Positions 8,072 through 16,243 are shown, numbered from the stretch's first letter. The stretch: DNA of 46,539 nucleotides from Deltaproteobacteria bacterium (GCA_020346465.1 CP070783.1:1577193-1623731); one strand, 5' to 3'. Numbers and translations: made by a program. The notes: a model not told the origin generated them from the letters alone.

Positions 8072-8944
8072 CTACCCGAGGCGGATGCACGCAACCCCCA
8101 GGACGATGAGCGCCGCGCCGAGCAGGCGGATGCGGCCGAACCGTTCCCGGAAAAGAAGGATTCCCCCCACCACGCCCGCGAGGGCGCTGACCTGGCGGAC
8201 CGAGGTGGCGTACGACACCTTCGCCATCTGCAGGCCGATCCGGTAGGTGATGAACGACAGGAACAGGATGAGCCCGGCCGCGATCCCCCGCGGCCAGTGC
8301 GCCCGGATCTCCTCGAGAAACCGGGCCGGGGAGTTCGTCATCAGCGCGTTGGCCAGCAGGAAGACAAACAGGGCCATGTCCAGGTAATAGGTGTAGACGA
8401 AGACGTCCGCGACCGTCACCCCCCGCTTGTCCACGATCGCCCCCACCGAGTAGAACAGTCCTGCGGAAAGCGCGAACAGGACGCCGGGAATGCGGATGTT
8501 CCGGAGGGGAAAGGAGAGTCCCGCCCAGGAGAGCTCCCGCATCTGCAGGATGTACGCGCCGAGAAACACGACGAGGATGCCGGTCATTCCGAGGAGGGAG
8601 AGGCGCTCGTCGAGGAAGAGGTACGCCCACAGGGGGATGTAGAGCGGGCCCGTCGTGGTGAGCGGGTAGGCGAGGGAGACGTCCGCCCGCTCGTACGAGG
8701 CCGTCAGGCACGCGTGGTAGATCGCGAAGAAGAACCCGGCCGAGAGCGCCAGGGGAAGGACCGGGCCGGCGGGGGGCGGGATCGCCCCGTCCCGGAGGAG
8801 CCAGTACAGCGAGAAGATCCCGATCGCCGAGGCGTGCATGAAGACGTTGAAGGCGAGCTTGTGCCGGGTCGTCTTCAGGATCAGGTTCCACCCGGCGTGC
8901 ATCGCCGCGGACAGCAGGATGAGGAGCAGCGCGGTATCGGGCAT
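8072..8944 (-). CDS. EamA-family (DMT superfamily) transporter
   Basis: A 290-residue membrane protein with ten hydrophobic segments arranged as two five-helix EamA repeats. Recognisable elements are AAMHAGWNLILKTT at the start and ERADVSLAYPLTTTGPLYIPLWAYLFLDERLSLLGMTGILVVFLG, the repeat-ending signature; a matching YATSVRQVSALAGVVGGILLFRERFG is at the C-terminus. ATG 8944 (MPDTALLL) is preferred to a TTG 36 bases upstream because it begins directly at the first membrane span. Such proteins usually export metabolites. It is divergent from the next gene. Confidence 0.87.
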   Translation of the reverse strand: MPDTALLLILLSAAMHAGWNLILKTTRHKLAFNVFMHASAIGIFSLYWLLRDGAIPPPAGPVLPLALSAGFFFAIYHACLTASYERADVSLAYPLTTTGPLYIPLWAYLFLDERLSLLGMTGILVVFLGAYILQMRELSWAGLSFPLRNIRIPGVLFALSAGLFYSVGAIVDKRGVTVADVFVYTYYLDMALFVFLLANALMTNSPARFLEEIRAHWPRGIAAGLILFLSFITYRIGLQMAKVSYATSVRQVSALAGVVGGILLFRERFGRIRLLGAALIVLGVACIRLG

Positions 8945-9039
8945 CCCGCCTACAGTACGGCGGTCCGCCCGTTTCCGCAACCGGAAGCCCGTGGGCGAAG
9001 GAATGCCGCCGCGCCTGCCGGGACCGGCCCGATCGCCGG

Positions 9040-9081
9040 TTGACCTGGGTCAAGGCCGCGCTTTCGGTCGCGCCCTATGAT
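9040..9081 (+). promoter_or_regulatory. FNR/CRP-family-like box and -10 element ahead of the membrane protein gene
   Basis: The palindrome TTGACCTGGGTCAA at 9040-9053 has the TTGAn6TCAA form of FNR-family operators. A -10 hexamer TATGAT lies at 9076-9081. Counting a start site 7 bases after the -10, the operator is centred at -41.5, the classical position of a class II activator site. There is no good -35 hexamer, as expected for an activated promoter. Confidence 0.55.
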
Positions 9082-9107
9082 GAGGGCAGATCGAAGGGGA
9101 GGGCCGA

Positions 9108-9608
9108 ATGGAACGGATCCGCATCGCGCTGTCCGTCATCCACGTCCTCGCGGCCGTCGCGTGGCTGGGGGGGATGATCTTCCATATCCTCGTTCTCGAC
9201 CCGGTCTACCGGAAGAACGAAGTGAACTTCCAGAGCGCGTTCCTCCTTGCCCTCATGGAGCAGCGGTTCCGGAAGCTGGTCGGGTCGTCGATCGTCCTGC
9301 TCGTCGGAAGCGGGTTCGCGAAGGCGTACCTCCTGCTGGGGTCGATCCCCGGGCTGTGGACGACGACGGCCGGCCGGTACATCCTGCTGAAGATCGGCCT
9401 TACCGGGGCGATGCTCGTCATCTTCGCGGTCTGCCCGAAGACGAGATCGTGCTCCCCGATCCCCGGGGTGTGCGACGTCGCCTCCGGGGCGCTGCTCTCC
9501 GGGGGGGGGGAGGGGACGATCCGGGAACGCTCGATGGTGATCCTCCCGAAGGTGGCGCTCGCGCTGGGAGTCGCCGCCCTGGCGACCGCCGTCTACCTGC
9601 GCGGGTAG
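9108..9608 (+). CDS. Small integral membrane protein, CopD/DUF4149-like
   Basis: A 166-residue protein with four predicted spans (about 5-27, 62-82, 95-115 and 144-163). The start IALSVIHVLAAVAWLGGMIFHILVL, with an early His and a WLGG turn, is typical of CopD/DUF4149/DUF2269-like small membrane proteins, some of which bind heme or handle copper. ATG 9108 follows GGGGAGGG. Codons for GGGEG near residues 132-136 are a run of ten G (9501-9510), a potential slippage site. Function unknown. The upstream FNR-like box suggests oxygen- or redox-responsive expression. Confidence 0.72.
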   Translation: MERIRIALSVIHVLAAVAWLGGMIFHILVLDPVYRKNEVNFQSAFLLALMEQRFRKLVGSSIVLLVGSGFAKAYLLLGSIPGLWTTTAGRYILLKIGLTGAMLVIFAVCPKTRSCSPIPGVCDVASGALLSGGGEGTIRERSMVILPKVALALGVAALATAVYLRG

Positions 9609-9707
9609 TCCCGCAGACGGTTCCCCGGAAACGGCGAACGGCTTTCCCGCCCGGAGCGACACGCGTTCTCTCCTCGTTCCGGGGCGTGCCGGCGGTATAA
9701 TTTCCCC

Positions 9708-10652
9708 ATGCGCCTCCGCCTTCCGCGCCCTGTCCGGAACATCCTCCTCGTTCTTGCGGGGATCGTCGTCCTCTGTGCTGCGGCGACCGGGGTCTCCCTG
9801 ATCGTTCTCCCTTCCGTCGGGCCGCTTGCCGATCCGCGCGCGTCGCGCGTCATCACGGTCACGGACTGGAAGGGGAAGGAGCACCCCTTCGTCGTCGGGC
9901 CCGGGAACCCCTACTGGACGCCGATCTCGTCCGTTCCCTCCTCCCTGAAGAAGGCGGTGATCGCCGCGGAGGACGCCCGGTTCTATGCCCACGAGGGGGT
10001 CGACTACGAGGCGATCAAGGAGGCGATCCGGACCGACATCGAGAAGGGGCGGTTCGTCCGGGGAGGGAGCACGATCACCCAGCAGCTGGCCAAGAACCTG
10101 TTCCTCTCGAGGGAGAAGACCGTAACCCGCAAGATCAAGGAGTACGTTCTCGCCCGCCGCATGGACGACAGGCTGGGCAAGGCGCGCATCCTGGAGCTGT
10201 ACCTGAACGTCGTGGAGCTGGGCCCGATGGTGTACGGGGTGGGAAAAGCGTCCCGGTTCTACTTCGGGAAACCGGCCTCCGGCCTCACTCTCCGGGAGAG
10301 CGCCTTTCTCGCGTCGATGCTCCCGGGTCCGAAGGTCTATAACCCGTACAGGAACCTGGGTCGCGTGGTTCGACGCTCCGACCGGATCCTGCGCCGGATG
10401 GTCGCCGCGCACATGATTTCCGAGGAGGAGTACCGGGCCGCCCTCGCGGAGGAGCCGAACGTCGAGGGCCTCTCGCGCAAAGTGGACGAGACGATCGCAT
10501 CCCCTATCCCGACGGACCCGGTGGAACTTCCTGTTTCCGATAGCGATTCCGAATCGGAAATCCCCTCATCGGATCCGGAATCTCCCGCGGCGCCGGGGAA
10601 CGCCCCGGCGTTTTCCGGAGAGCGCGAAGCCGGTTCCGTGGACCGGCAATGA
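9708..10652 (+). CDS. mtgA: Monofunctional peptidoglycan glycosyltransferase (GT51)
   Basis: A 314-residue protein with one N-terminal membrane anchor (residues 11-35) and a periplasmic glycosyltransferase-51 domain. The catalytic motif is AAEDARFYAHEGVD with Glu88, followed by RGGSTITQQLAKNLFLS (118-134), KIKEYVLARRMDDRLGKARILELYLN and ASMLPGPKVYNP. It polymerises lipid II into glycan strands. No transpeptidase domain follows; instead there is a Ser/Pro/Glu-rich tail of about 60 residues that looks disordered. The start is the ATG at 9708, 100 bases after the preceding gene. Confidence 0.92.
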   Translation: MRLRLPRPVRNILLVLAGIVVLCAAATGVSLIVLPSVGPLADPRASRVITVTDWKGKEHPFVVGPGNPYWTPISSVPSSLKKAVIAAEDARFYAHEGVDYEAIKEAIRTDIEKGRFVRGGSTITQQLAKNLFLSREKTVTRKIKEYVLARRMDDRLGKARILELYLNVVELGPMVYGVGKASRFYFGKPASGLTLRESAFLASMLPGPKVYNPYRNLGRVVRRSDRILRRMVAAHMISEEEYRAALAEEPNVEGLSRKVDETIASPIPTDPVELPVSDSDSESEIPSSDPESPAAPGNAPAFSGEREAGSVDRQ

Positions 10653-10747
10653 CGAAGCACCCTCCGGCCTGACTCTCCCTGGGACACCGGTTTTCCACAC
10701 AAGATCGACGGGTGCTCGCCGGCTCCTCCCGGGCGCACTCCTTTCCC

Positions 10748-11911
10748 TCACCGGAAACGCCCCGCTTTCCGGAGCGCCTGCGCGATATCCGCGACGAGAT
10801 CGTCGGGGCTCTCGATCCCGACGGACAGCCGCACAAGCGAGGGGGTGAGCCCCACCGCGGCCTGTTCCTCCGGGGGGATGTCGGCGTGCGTCATCGTGGA
10901 GGGGTGGGTGATGAGGGACTCCACGCCGCCGAGGCTTTCGGCCAGCAGGACGGTCTGCAACGCGTCGAGAAACCGAGGGACCGCCGATTGCCTGGCCAGT
11001 TCGAAGGAGATGACCGCCCCGGGTCCGTCCGCCTGCGAGAAATGCACCTCGCGCCGGTGATGGCGGGGGAGGCCCGGGTAGAAAATTTTCCGGACGAAGG
11101 GGTGGGTGGCAAGAAAGTCCGCCACGATTTCCGCGGTTTGCTGGGCCCGGGCGACCCGGATGGCGAGCGTCTTGATCCCCCGGAGCAGCAGCCAGGAGTC
11201 GAAGGGGGACAGGACCGCCCCGATCGCCTTCTGGGCGAAGTGCATCCTTTCCCCGAGGTCGGGGTCGGCCGTTACCACCGCCCCGCCGATCAGGTCGTTG
11301 TGCCCGCCGAGAAATTTGGTGGCGCTGTGGACCACCACGTCGGCCCCGAGGGCGAGGGGCCTCTGCAGGAGGGGCGACATGAAGGTGTTGTCCACGACGG
11401 AGAGGATCCCCTGTTCCCGCGCGATCCGCGCGACGCCCCGGATGTCCGCGATCTTCATGAGGGGGTTGGTCGGCGTCTCGATAAAGACGGCCCTCGTCCT
11501 TCTCCCGATCCTTTTCGCGACCGTCCGGGGGTTGCCCATGTCGACATAGGCGAACCGCAGCCCGCAGTGCTTGAGGATCCGTTCGAACAACCGGTAGGTA
11601 CCGCCGTACAGGTCGTCGGAACAGAGGATCTGGTCGCCCGACCGGAAGAGCGTCATCACGGCCGAGACGGCCGCCATTCCGGACGAGAAGACGACCCCCC
11701 GCGTTCCCCCCTCGAGGTCGGCGACCGCCCGTTCCGCCGCCTGCCGGGTCGGGTTCTCCGAACGGGAGTAGTCGAACCCGCGGTGCTTGCCGAACGCCTT
11801 GTACCGGTAGATGGCCGTCGCGTAGATGGGGACGCTGACCGAGCCGAAGGCACGGTCGGCATCCACTCCCGCCTGCGCCGCGACGGTATCGAGGGACCGT
11901 TTTCGCTTCAG
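10748..11911 (-). CDS. Cystathionine gamma-synthase/lyase family PLP enzyme
   Basis: About 387 residues of the Cys/Met-metabolism PLP family. Conserved parts in order: YSRSENPTRQAAERAVADLEGG, FSSGMAAVSAV, DDLYGGTYRL, ETPTNPLMKIADI, VVDNTFMSPLLQRPLALGADVVVHSATKFLGGHNDLIGG with the PLP lysine at about residue 199, and SLGGVESLITHPSTMTHADIP. It makes or breaks the C-S bond of cystathionine (or acts as a homocysteine-forming sulfhydrylase). There is no ATG before the conserved N-terminus: the likely start is CTG 11911, behind a GGAGGGAG on the - strand, giving MKRKRSLDTVAAQAG. It lies 20 bases after an Rrf2 regulator, so the two form an operon. Confidence 0.87.
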   Translation of the reverse strand: MKRKRSLDTVAAQAGVDADRAFGSVSVPIYATAIYRYKAFGKHRGFDYSRSENPTRQAAERAVADLEGGTRGVVFSSGMAAVSAVMTLFRSGDQILCSDDLYGGTYRLFERILKHCGLRFAYVDMGNPRTVAKRIGRRTRAVFIETPTNPLMKIADIRGVARIAREQGILSVVDNTFMSPLLQRPLALGADVVVHSATKFLGGHNDLIGGAVVTADPDLGERMHFAQKAIGAVLSPFDSWLLLRGIKTLAIRVARAQQTAEIVADFLATHPFVRKIFYPGLPRHHRREVHFSQADGPGAVISFELARQSAVPRFLDALQTVLLAESLGGVESLITHPSTMTHADIPPEEQAAVGLTPSLVRLSVGIESPDDLVADIAQALRKAGRFR

Positions 11912-11931
11912 CGGCGGAATCTCCCTCCGGG

Positions 11932-12387
11932 TCAGATGAAGTACATGAGGTTTCGCTGCCGCCGCTCCGCCGCCTCCTGCTCTTCCCGCGCGAGGTCGGC
12001 GAGCGTCCACCGGTCGAGCACCGACCCGATGGCCTCGGAACTCTCCCGGACCAGCCGGGAGACCGCGGGGGACGGCTCCTCGCCAAGGCCCCTCGTCCCC
12101 CGCGCCTTTGGAACCCTCGCCGGGGCGAGCGGCCCTTCGATGGCCTCGATGATCTCGGAGGAGCGGACCGCCTCCGGGCGCCGGGCGAGGAGGTAGCCCC
12201 CCCCTACGCCGCGCCTGCTGTGGACGATGCCGGCATTCTTCAGTTCCAGCAGGATCAGCTCCAGGAATTTCTTCGGGATCCCGTTCCGCTCGGCAAGCTC
12301 CTTGATCTGGAACGTGGTTCCTTCCGGGTGGCGTGCCGCGTAAATGAGTGCCTTGAGGGCGTATTCCGTCTTCTTCGACAGCCGCAT
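11932..12387 (-). CDS. Rrf2 family transcriptional regulator (CymR-like, no Fe-S cysteines)
   Basis: A 151-residue Rrf2 regulator. Residues 1-75 form the winged helix (MRLSKKTEYALKALIYAA, IKELAERNGIPKKFLELILLELKNAGIVHSRRGVGGGYLLARRPE). The IscR/NsrR-type cysteine triad is missing, since the protein has no Cys at all, so it cannot carry their cluster. That, together with the adjacent cystathionine-synthase-family gene, suggests a CymR-type role sensing sulfur-amino-acid status; this is inference. ATG 12387 follows GGAGGG, and a sigma-70 promoter lies 32-60 bases upstream. Confidence 0.88.
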   Translation of the reverse strand: MRLSKKTEYALKALIYAARHPEGTTFQIKELAERNGIPKKFLELILLELKNAGIVHSRRGVGGGYLLARRPEAVRSSEIIEAIEGPLAPARVPKARGTRGLGEEPSPAVSRLVRESSEAIGSVLDRWTLADLAREEQEAAERRQRNLMYFI

Positions 12388-12418
12388 CTTCCCTCCGGCC
12401 CTTTATTCTATAAACCCC

Positions 12419-12447
12419 ATTGTATATGTAGGGATTGTGTCGGTCAA
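12419..12447 (-). promoter_or_regulatory. Sigma-70 promoter of the Rrf2-cystathionine synthase operon
   Basis: On the - strand TTGACC (12442-12447) and TACAAT (12419-12424) are separated by exactly 17 bases. The region is an A+T-rich island in otherwise GC-rich DNA and precedes the ATG at 12387. The regulator could autoregulate here, but I could not define its operator. Confidence 0.72.
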
Positions 12448-12478
12448 GAAGGGCGTACCCGTTCCGCGTTGTTCCCGC

Positions 12479-13540
12479 TCAGGGATGAACCAGGGAGGCT
12501 GCGATCCGGTAGACCTCGGCCAGGGTGTCGAGGGACAGAGAGGTATGCCAGTGGCCGGTGAGGCGGGCAACTCCCCAGAGGAGGTAAATCGTTCCCAGAC
12601 CGACGAGAGGGATGAGGTACGGGGATAGGGAGTTCTTTCCCTTCCGGGTGACCGTCAGGCAATCCTCCACGGGGCAGGCCGCCACGCACGACATGCAGCC
12701 GGTGCACTCGGGGGTCCACACCGAGGCTTTCCGGTGAACGGGGATCTCCACGGGGCAGGTCCGGGTGCATGCCCTGCAGTCGATGCAGGTCGCCCCGTCG
12801 CGGACGACGCGCTGGGGGGACATCCAGCTGACCAGCCCCACAAGCGCTCCGTAGGGGCACAGGTACCGGCACCAGAAATGCTTGACGAGGACCGACAGGA
12901 CGACGAGGAGAACCAGGGTGATCGCAGCGGTCCGGGAGATGTCGGTGAAGAACAGGAGCATCTTGGCGTCCGCGGCGTAGTTGTACGGGGTGTGCAGAAA
13001 CCGCTCAATCGCATCCCCGTCCATCTGCCACAGGATCGCCCAGGCGAAGAAGGCGAGCAGGAGATATTTGAGGGAAATGAGGCCACGGTCCGCCCACCGG
13101 TTCACGAGGGTCTCCCGCTTCCTGCGCCTCCAGATCGTCTTCTCCCCGGCCCACTCCAGTGCGCGGGAGATCCCCCCCACCGGGCAGACCCAGGAGCAGA
13201 AGACCTTGCGGGCGAGGAACGAGGAGAGAATCGCCGCGAACAGGATGGTCAGGCCCGCCGGGTGCACCTCGTCGTAAAGGCCCGTGAGCAGGAACCGCTT
13301 CAGGCCCACCAGGGCGCTGATGGGCAGGAACCCCTCCACTGCCGGGGGACGGTGGGCGGTGACCGGCCCTCCCGAGACGGCCTGCCGGTAGAAGGAGTGG
13401 AACTCGATGCCCACGACAACGAAGAAGAGCAGGTAGGCCCCCTGGACCGCCCATCGAAGCGTGGGGAGGAGGCCATGGGGATTGCGCCACTTCGCGGGGG
13501 CAGGCGCCTCCCGTGCGGGGGCAGCGACCGGTTCGGACAT
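12479..13540 (-). CDS. Membrane-bound 4Fe-4S ferredoxin, NapH/CcoG-like
   Basis: A 353-residue protein with five or six spans. Membrane-side cysteine pairs occur in FCSWVCPVGG and FWCRYLCPYGAL, the NapH/CcoG-type CxxxCP motifs. These are followed by two 4Fe-4S ferredoxin motifs, CIDCRACTRTCPVEIP and CTGCMSCVAACPVEDC (about residues 258-300), and a last membrane helix. Such proteins pass electrons across or along the membrane to periplasmic reductases or oxidase assembly. ATG 13540 follows GGGAGGA; the GTG one codon earlier would leave too little spacing. It stands alone, divergent from the CBS protein. Confidence 0.88.
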   Translation of the reverse strand: MSEPVAAPAREAPAPAKWRNPHGLLPTLRWAVQGAYLLFFVVVGIEFHSFYRQAVSGGPVTAHRPPAVEGFLPISALVGLKRFLLTGLYDEVHPAGLTILFAAILSSFLARKVFCSWVCPVGGISRALEWAGEKTIWRRRKRETLVNRWADRGLISLKYLLLAFFAWAILWQMDGDAIERFLHTPYNYAADAKMLLFFTDISRTAAITLVLLVVLSVLVKHFWCRYLCPYGALVGLVSWMSPQRVVRDGATCIDCRACTRTCPVEIPVHRKASVWTPECTGCMSCVAACPVEDCLTVTRKGKNSLSPYLIPLVGLGTIYLLWGVARLTGHWHTSLSLDTLAEVYRIAASLVHP

Positions 13541-13609
13541 CACGTCCTCCCTCTCCCGGGGAACCCATGGTTACCCGTATCATACTCTCTCATCCCCGCT
13601 CCCCCTTCC

Positions 13610-13638
13610 TTGACCTATCTCAACCCCCCCCCTACACT
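13610..13638 (+). promoter_or_regulatory. Promoter of the PRC/CBS gene with a C9 tract in the spacer
   Basis: TTGACC (13610-13615) and TACACT (13633-13638) are 17 bases apart. Nine consecutive C (13624-13632) fill the 3' half of the spacer and abut the -10. The first hexamer also starts TTGACCTATCTCAA, which has an FNR-like outline, but its centre does not fit the usual spacing of this promoter. Confidence 0.6.
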
Positions 13639-13675
13639 GGAATCGCCGGGAGAGGCTTGCGAAGGAGTCCGCACC

Positions 13676-14935
13676 ATGAATCTTGTGGGAGAAGTGTTCG
13701 TGGCCGACGTCCTCGGGAAGCCGGTGCTCGATCCGTCGGGCGAGGAGATCGGGAAGCTCCGCGACATCGCGGTGGTCGGCGGCGGGCCGTTTCCCCGGGC
13801 GTCGGGGCTTCTGCTGGAGAGGAAGAAGTCCGTGCTCTTCCTCCCGTGGAGGGATGTCAGCATCTTCAACCGGCGGATCATCTCCTCGCACAAGCGGGAT
13901 TCGGAGCTTTCGGAGTTTTCGCCCTCCCACGATCAGCTGCTCATCGGGAAGGATCTGCTGGACAAGCAGATCGTCGACATCGACGGCGCGAAGGTCGTCC
14001 GGGTCAACGACGTCAAGCTGGCCGAGGAAGGGGGAGAGGCGTGCGTCACGGACGTGGACGTGGGGGTCCGCGGGATCCTGCGCCGGCTCGGGGTGGAGCG
14101 CCGGGGGGAGGCCTTCTTCCGGACGATCCGCCACCCGCTGCGCCACCAGATGATCTCCTGGTCCCTGATCCAGCCTCTCCACGAGAAACTCGACCGGCTC
14201 ACCCTTGCCGTTCCGCGGCAGGCCCTCTCCGAGATCCACCCGGCCGACATCGCCCAGATCATCAGCGGCCTCTCCCCGGACGAGAGAAAAGGCTTTTTCG
14301 GGAAGCTCGACCTCGAGACCGCCGCCGAGGCGCTCCACGAGCTGGAGCCGGAGGTGCAGGCCGACCTCATCACCGACATGGACAGGGAGCAGGCGGCGGA
14401 CGTCATCGAGCGGATGCCTCCGGACGAGGCGGCGGACGTGATCGCCGATCTTCCCCTCGAGAAGGCCCAGGAGATCCTGGGGTTGATCGAGAAGGAAGAT
14501 GCCGCGGACATCCACGAGCTCCTGGGGCACGAGGAGGACACCGCGGGGGGCCTCATGACGAACGAGTACCTCGCCTACCCCCCGGGGATCACCCTGAGGG
14601 AAACGGTGGCGAAGTTCCGGGAGGAGGCCGCGGAGATCGAGGCGGTCTACTACGTGTACGTCGTCGAGGACGAAGCGCTCCTGGGGGTGGTCGGGCTGCG
14701 CGACCTCATCCTCGAGGACGCCTCGAAAACGCTCGGCGAGATCATGCACACGAAGCTGATCACCATCCGGGCGGATGCGAATCAGGAACAGGTCGCCGAG
14801 CTGATCTCCAAATACAACCTGCTTGCCCTGCCGGTGGTCGACGACGAGAACTGCCTCCTCGGAATCGTGACCGTGGACGACGTCGTGAACCTGCTGCTGC
14901 CTCCCGCCTCCCGGCGCCGCCGCCGGAGGATTTGA
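13676..14935 (+). CDS. PRC-barrel / MgtE N-domain / CBS-pair protein without a channel domain
   Basis: A 419-residue cytosolic protein. Residues 1-145 hold PRC-barrel-like repeats (DVLGKPVLDPSGEEIGKLRDI; IDGAKVVRVNDVKL). Residues about 180-285 match the MgtE N superhelix with its repeated units HPADIAQIISGLSP, EPEVQADLITDM, MPPDEAADVIADLP and EKEDAADIHELLGHEEDTAGGLMT. Residues 290-410 are a CBS pair ending LLALPVVDDENCLLGIVTVDDVV. In MgtE this part senses Mg2+ and gates the pore; here the five-helix pore is absent and the protein ends RRRRRRI. It ends 45 bases from the end of a convergent Nramp-like transporter. ATG 13676 follows GAAGGAG. Confidence 0.9.
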   Translation: MNLVGEVFVADVLGKPVLDPSGEEIGKLRDIAVVGGGPFPRASGLLLERKKSVLFLPWRDVSIFNRRIISSHKRDSELSEFSPSHDQLLIGKDLLDKQIVDIDGAKVVRVNDVKLAEEGGEACVTDVDVGVRGILRRLGVERRGEAFFRTIRHPLRHQMISWSLIQPLHEKLDRLTLAVPRQALSEIHPADIAQIISGLSPDERKGFFGKLDLETAAEALHELEPEVQADLITDMDREQAADVIERMPPDEAADVIADLPLEKAQEILGLIEKEDAADIHELLGHEEDTAGGLMTNEYLAYPPGITLRETVAKFREEAAEIEAVYYVYVVEDEALLGVVGLRDLILEDASKTLGEIMHTKLITIRADANQEQVAELISKYNLLALPVVDDENCLLGIVTVDDVVNLLLPPASRRRRRRI

Positions 14936-14980
14936 GCCGCGCCCCGTTCCCGGCGCCGCCCGCCCCTCCGATCTTCCCGG

Positions 14981-16243
14981 TCAGCCCCCGAGCATCCCCG
15001 GAAGCCCCGGGAAGACGGTGACGATCACCAGGAAGAGCGTGAGTGCGATCATGACGACGGTCGTCGTCCAGGCGATCCCGTTGAACGCCTTCGAGTTGAC
15101 GTGCTCCCCCATCAGCTCCCGGTCGTTGATCAGCTTCAGCATGAACACGAGGACGAACGGCAGGAGGATGCCGTTGGCAACCTGGGAGAAAAGCATGATG
15201 AGGATCAGGGGCGCGGCGGGGTAGAGGACGCACAGGGTGCTCAGCACGATGATCCCGGTGTAGAGCCAGAAAAAGTGCGGGGCCGTCCGGAAGTCCTTGT
15301 CGATGCCGGACTCCCACCCCATCCCCTCGCAGACGGAGTAGGCGGTCGCCAGGGGCAGGATGGAGGCGGAGAAGAGGGAGGCGTTGGCCAGCCCGATGGC
15401 GAACAGGACCGATGCGTACTTCCCGGCGAGCGGAGCCAGGGCCAGGGCCGCGTCCTTCGCGTCGTTGATCCGGACCCCTTCCACGAACAGCGTCGCGCCG
15501 CACGCGACGATGATCGAGAGCGCCACGATGTCGGTGACGAAGCAGCCGATGATGACGTCCGCCCGGCAAAGGTGGTAGTCCTCCACCTGGATGCGCTTCT
15601 CCACCACCGCGGACTGCAGGTAGAACTGCATCCACGGGGCGATCGTCGTTCCCACCATGCCGATCAGCAGGAGGACGTAGGCGCTGTCCGCGGTCAGCAC
15701 GGGCGTCACCAGATTCCGCGCCACCGTTCCCCACTGGGGGTGGGCGAAATAGGCCGACAGGGCGTAGGTGAAGTACAGGGTGCTCGCGATGAGGAAGATC
15801 TTCTCCACGATGCGGTACGTCCCCTTCACGACGAGGAACCAGACCGCCACCGCCCCGATGGGGACGGAAAGGTACTTGCTGACCCCGAAGATCTCCAGGG
15901 CGGCCGCCCACCCGGCAAACTCCGCCACGGTGTTGCTCAGGTTCGCGAGGAGAAGCGCGATGAGGAGGAAGAAGGTCGGGCGGACGCCGAACTTCTCCCG
16001 GATGAGGTCCGCAAGGGTCTTTCCGGTGACCACTCCCATCCGGGCCACCATCTCCTGGACGACGATCAGCGCCGCGGTGATCGGGATGAGCGTCCACAGG
16101 AGAGCGTATCCGAAGTGCGCGCCGGCGATCGAGTAGGTCGCGATCCCTCCGGCGTCGTTGTCGACCGAAGCCGTGATGATCCCGGGGCCCATGATGGCCA
16201 GGAACGCGAGTACCTTTTTCTTTTCCAGACGACGCCAGCGCAT
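14981..16243 (-). CDS. Nramp-family divalent metal transporter with altered metal site
   Basis: A 420-residue protein with 11 spans of the Nramp (SLC11) fold. The first helix, GPGIITASVDNDAGGIATYSIAG, aligns with the classical GPG...DPGN...AT segment: Asp30 is kept, but Pro and Asn become Ala31 and Gly33. Helix 6 reads TTIAPWMQF (residues 199-207), so the classical MPH becomes APW and the soft Met ligand is lost. These changes are of the type seen in Nramp-related Mg2+ carriers rather than Mn/Fe transporters. ATG 16243 has only a weak GGGAGAGG site. An MgtE-type sensor gene lies tail to tail with it. Confidence 0.88.
   Translation of the reverse strand: MRWRRLEKKKVLAFLAIMGPGIITASVDNDAGGIATYSIAGAHFGYALLWTLIPITAALIVVQEMVARMGVVTGKTLADLIREKFGVRPTFFLLIALLLANLSNTVAEFAGWAAALEIFGVSKYLSVPIGAVAVWFLVVKGTYRIVEKIFLIASTLYFTYALSAYFAHPQWGTVARNLVTPVLTADSAYVLLLIGMVGTTIAPWMQFYLQSAVVEKRIQVEDYHLCRADVIIGCFVTDIVALSIIVACGATLFVEGVRINDAKDAALALAPLAGKYASVLFAIGLANASLFSASILPLATAYSVCEGMGWESGIDKDFRTAPHFFWLYTGIIVLSTLCVLYPAAPLILIMLFSQVANGILLPFVLVFMLKLINDRELMGEHVNSKAFNGIAWTTTVVMIALTLFLVIVTVFPGLPGMLGG

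Noticed and set aside
13610-13623. TTGACCTATCTCAA as a second FNR box
   Set aside because: For the + promoter its centre would be near -28; for a possible - strand TATGAT (13579-13584) it is about 3 bases off the class II position. Left as a -35 element only.
12734-13675. Upstream in-frame extension of the PRC/CBS protein
   Set aside because: The extension runs antisense through the ferredoxin gene. ATG 13676 has a ribosome site and promoter, and begins exactly at the PRC domain.
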